Assembly: GCF_009377175.1 (NCBI RefSeq)
Contig: NZ_VJZD01000075.1
Location: 1 to 37,263 of the forward strand
From: Streptomyces adustus
GTDB taxonomy: Bacteria; Actinomycetota; Actinomycetes; Streptomycetales; Streptomycetaceae
Length of the DNA stretch: 37,263 nucleotides
Direction of reading: 5' to 3'
The translations under genes were made by a program, and so were the position numbers. Under the pieces are notes generated by a model. The model searched no databases and was not told the DNA's origin. It was given only the letters and a program-made list of their open reading frames with translations. This document shows positions 37,220-37,263 of the stretch, one piece after another. Position 1 is the first letter of the stretch. Every line of letters starts with the position of its first letter.

Positions 37220-37263
37220 GACGACGTGGCATCACCCCGCCCCGCCCGGATGCGGCCCCCGTG

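Noticed and set aside
1..37263. CRISPR arrays, prophage or IS transposase
   Set aside because: I saw no regularly spaced repeats, phage structural genes or transposase; the only mobile-like sequences are the short palindromic elements near 5.3 and 7.7 kb.

Overview
The window is a piece of a high-GC actinobacterial chromosome, almost certainly Streptomyces. GC content is about 72-74%, GTG and TTG starts are common, there is an SsgA-like sporulation protein and a WhiB-like protein, and I noticed no TTA codon in the genes I read. From memory, the gene order (glyoxalase-like, WhiB-like, ABC-F, SsgD-type, beta-oxidation genes, macrodomain protein, M1 peptidase, D-amino-acid oxidase) resembles the SCO6715-SCO6740 stretch of S. 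coelicolor. That comparison is recall, not a search. I see no prophage, CRISPR array or antibiotic biosynthetic cluster.

Layout. (1) 1-7.6 kb: a GlxA-type DJ-1/AraC regulator, a Tex-type RNA-binding protein, an ABC-F ATPase, an unrecognised Cys-containing protein and a D-amino-acid-oxidase-like flavoprotein. A 179-bp MITE-like palindrome (7645-7823) and a half copy (5323-5378) lie between them. (2) 7.8-11.5 kb: two secreted hydrolases, CocE/Xaa-Pro dipeptidyl-peptidase-like and M1 metallopeptidase. (3) 11.6-13.9 kb: a macrodomain protein and a PfkB-type sugar kinase, translationally coupled and preceded by a DNA-damage-type (PafBC) promoter motif, with a divergent MerR regulator. (4) 13.9-20 kb: a lipid beta-oxidation operon (FadB-like, thiolase, alpha-methylacyl-CoA racemase), whose promoter spacer carries a KstR-like palindrome, divergent from a saccharopine-dehydrogenase/enoyl-reductase-like gene. 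(5) 20-27.3 kb: small proteins, endonuclease V, a YciI-like protein, a secreted BNR-repeat protein, an SsgD-type protein, an ICL/PEP-mutase-family enzyme, a second ABC-F with an attenuator-like leader, and DDAH. (6) 27.3-29.6 kb: an acyl-ACP desaturase behind three tandem operator-like repeats, and an unrecognised gene. (7) 29.6-34.7 kb: the most unusual region. A metallopeptidase-like/vWA protein and a double-AAA MoxR-like ATPase form an operon. It converges on an SDR-fold protein that has a zinc-ribbon-like segment and lacks the catalytic Tyr. Three atypical tRNA-like genes flank the set (Trp-, Asp- and Cys-type anticodons); two of them lie in tandem directly upstream of the SDR gene, behind one promoter. 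(8) 34.7-37.3 kb: a WhiB-like protein, a two-domain VOC protein and a LacI regulator with a perfect upstream operator.

The best candidate for an undescribed system is region 7: tRNA-like RNAs plus a vWA/MoxR chaperone-type pair plus an apparently non-catalytic SDR, with a near-match to a DNA-damage promoter in front of the vWA gene. The second is the ABC-F leader at 24518-24757, which has the parts of a ribosome-mediated attenuator with a three-codon leader peptide.
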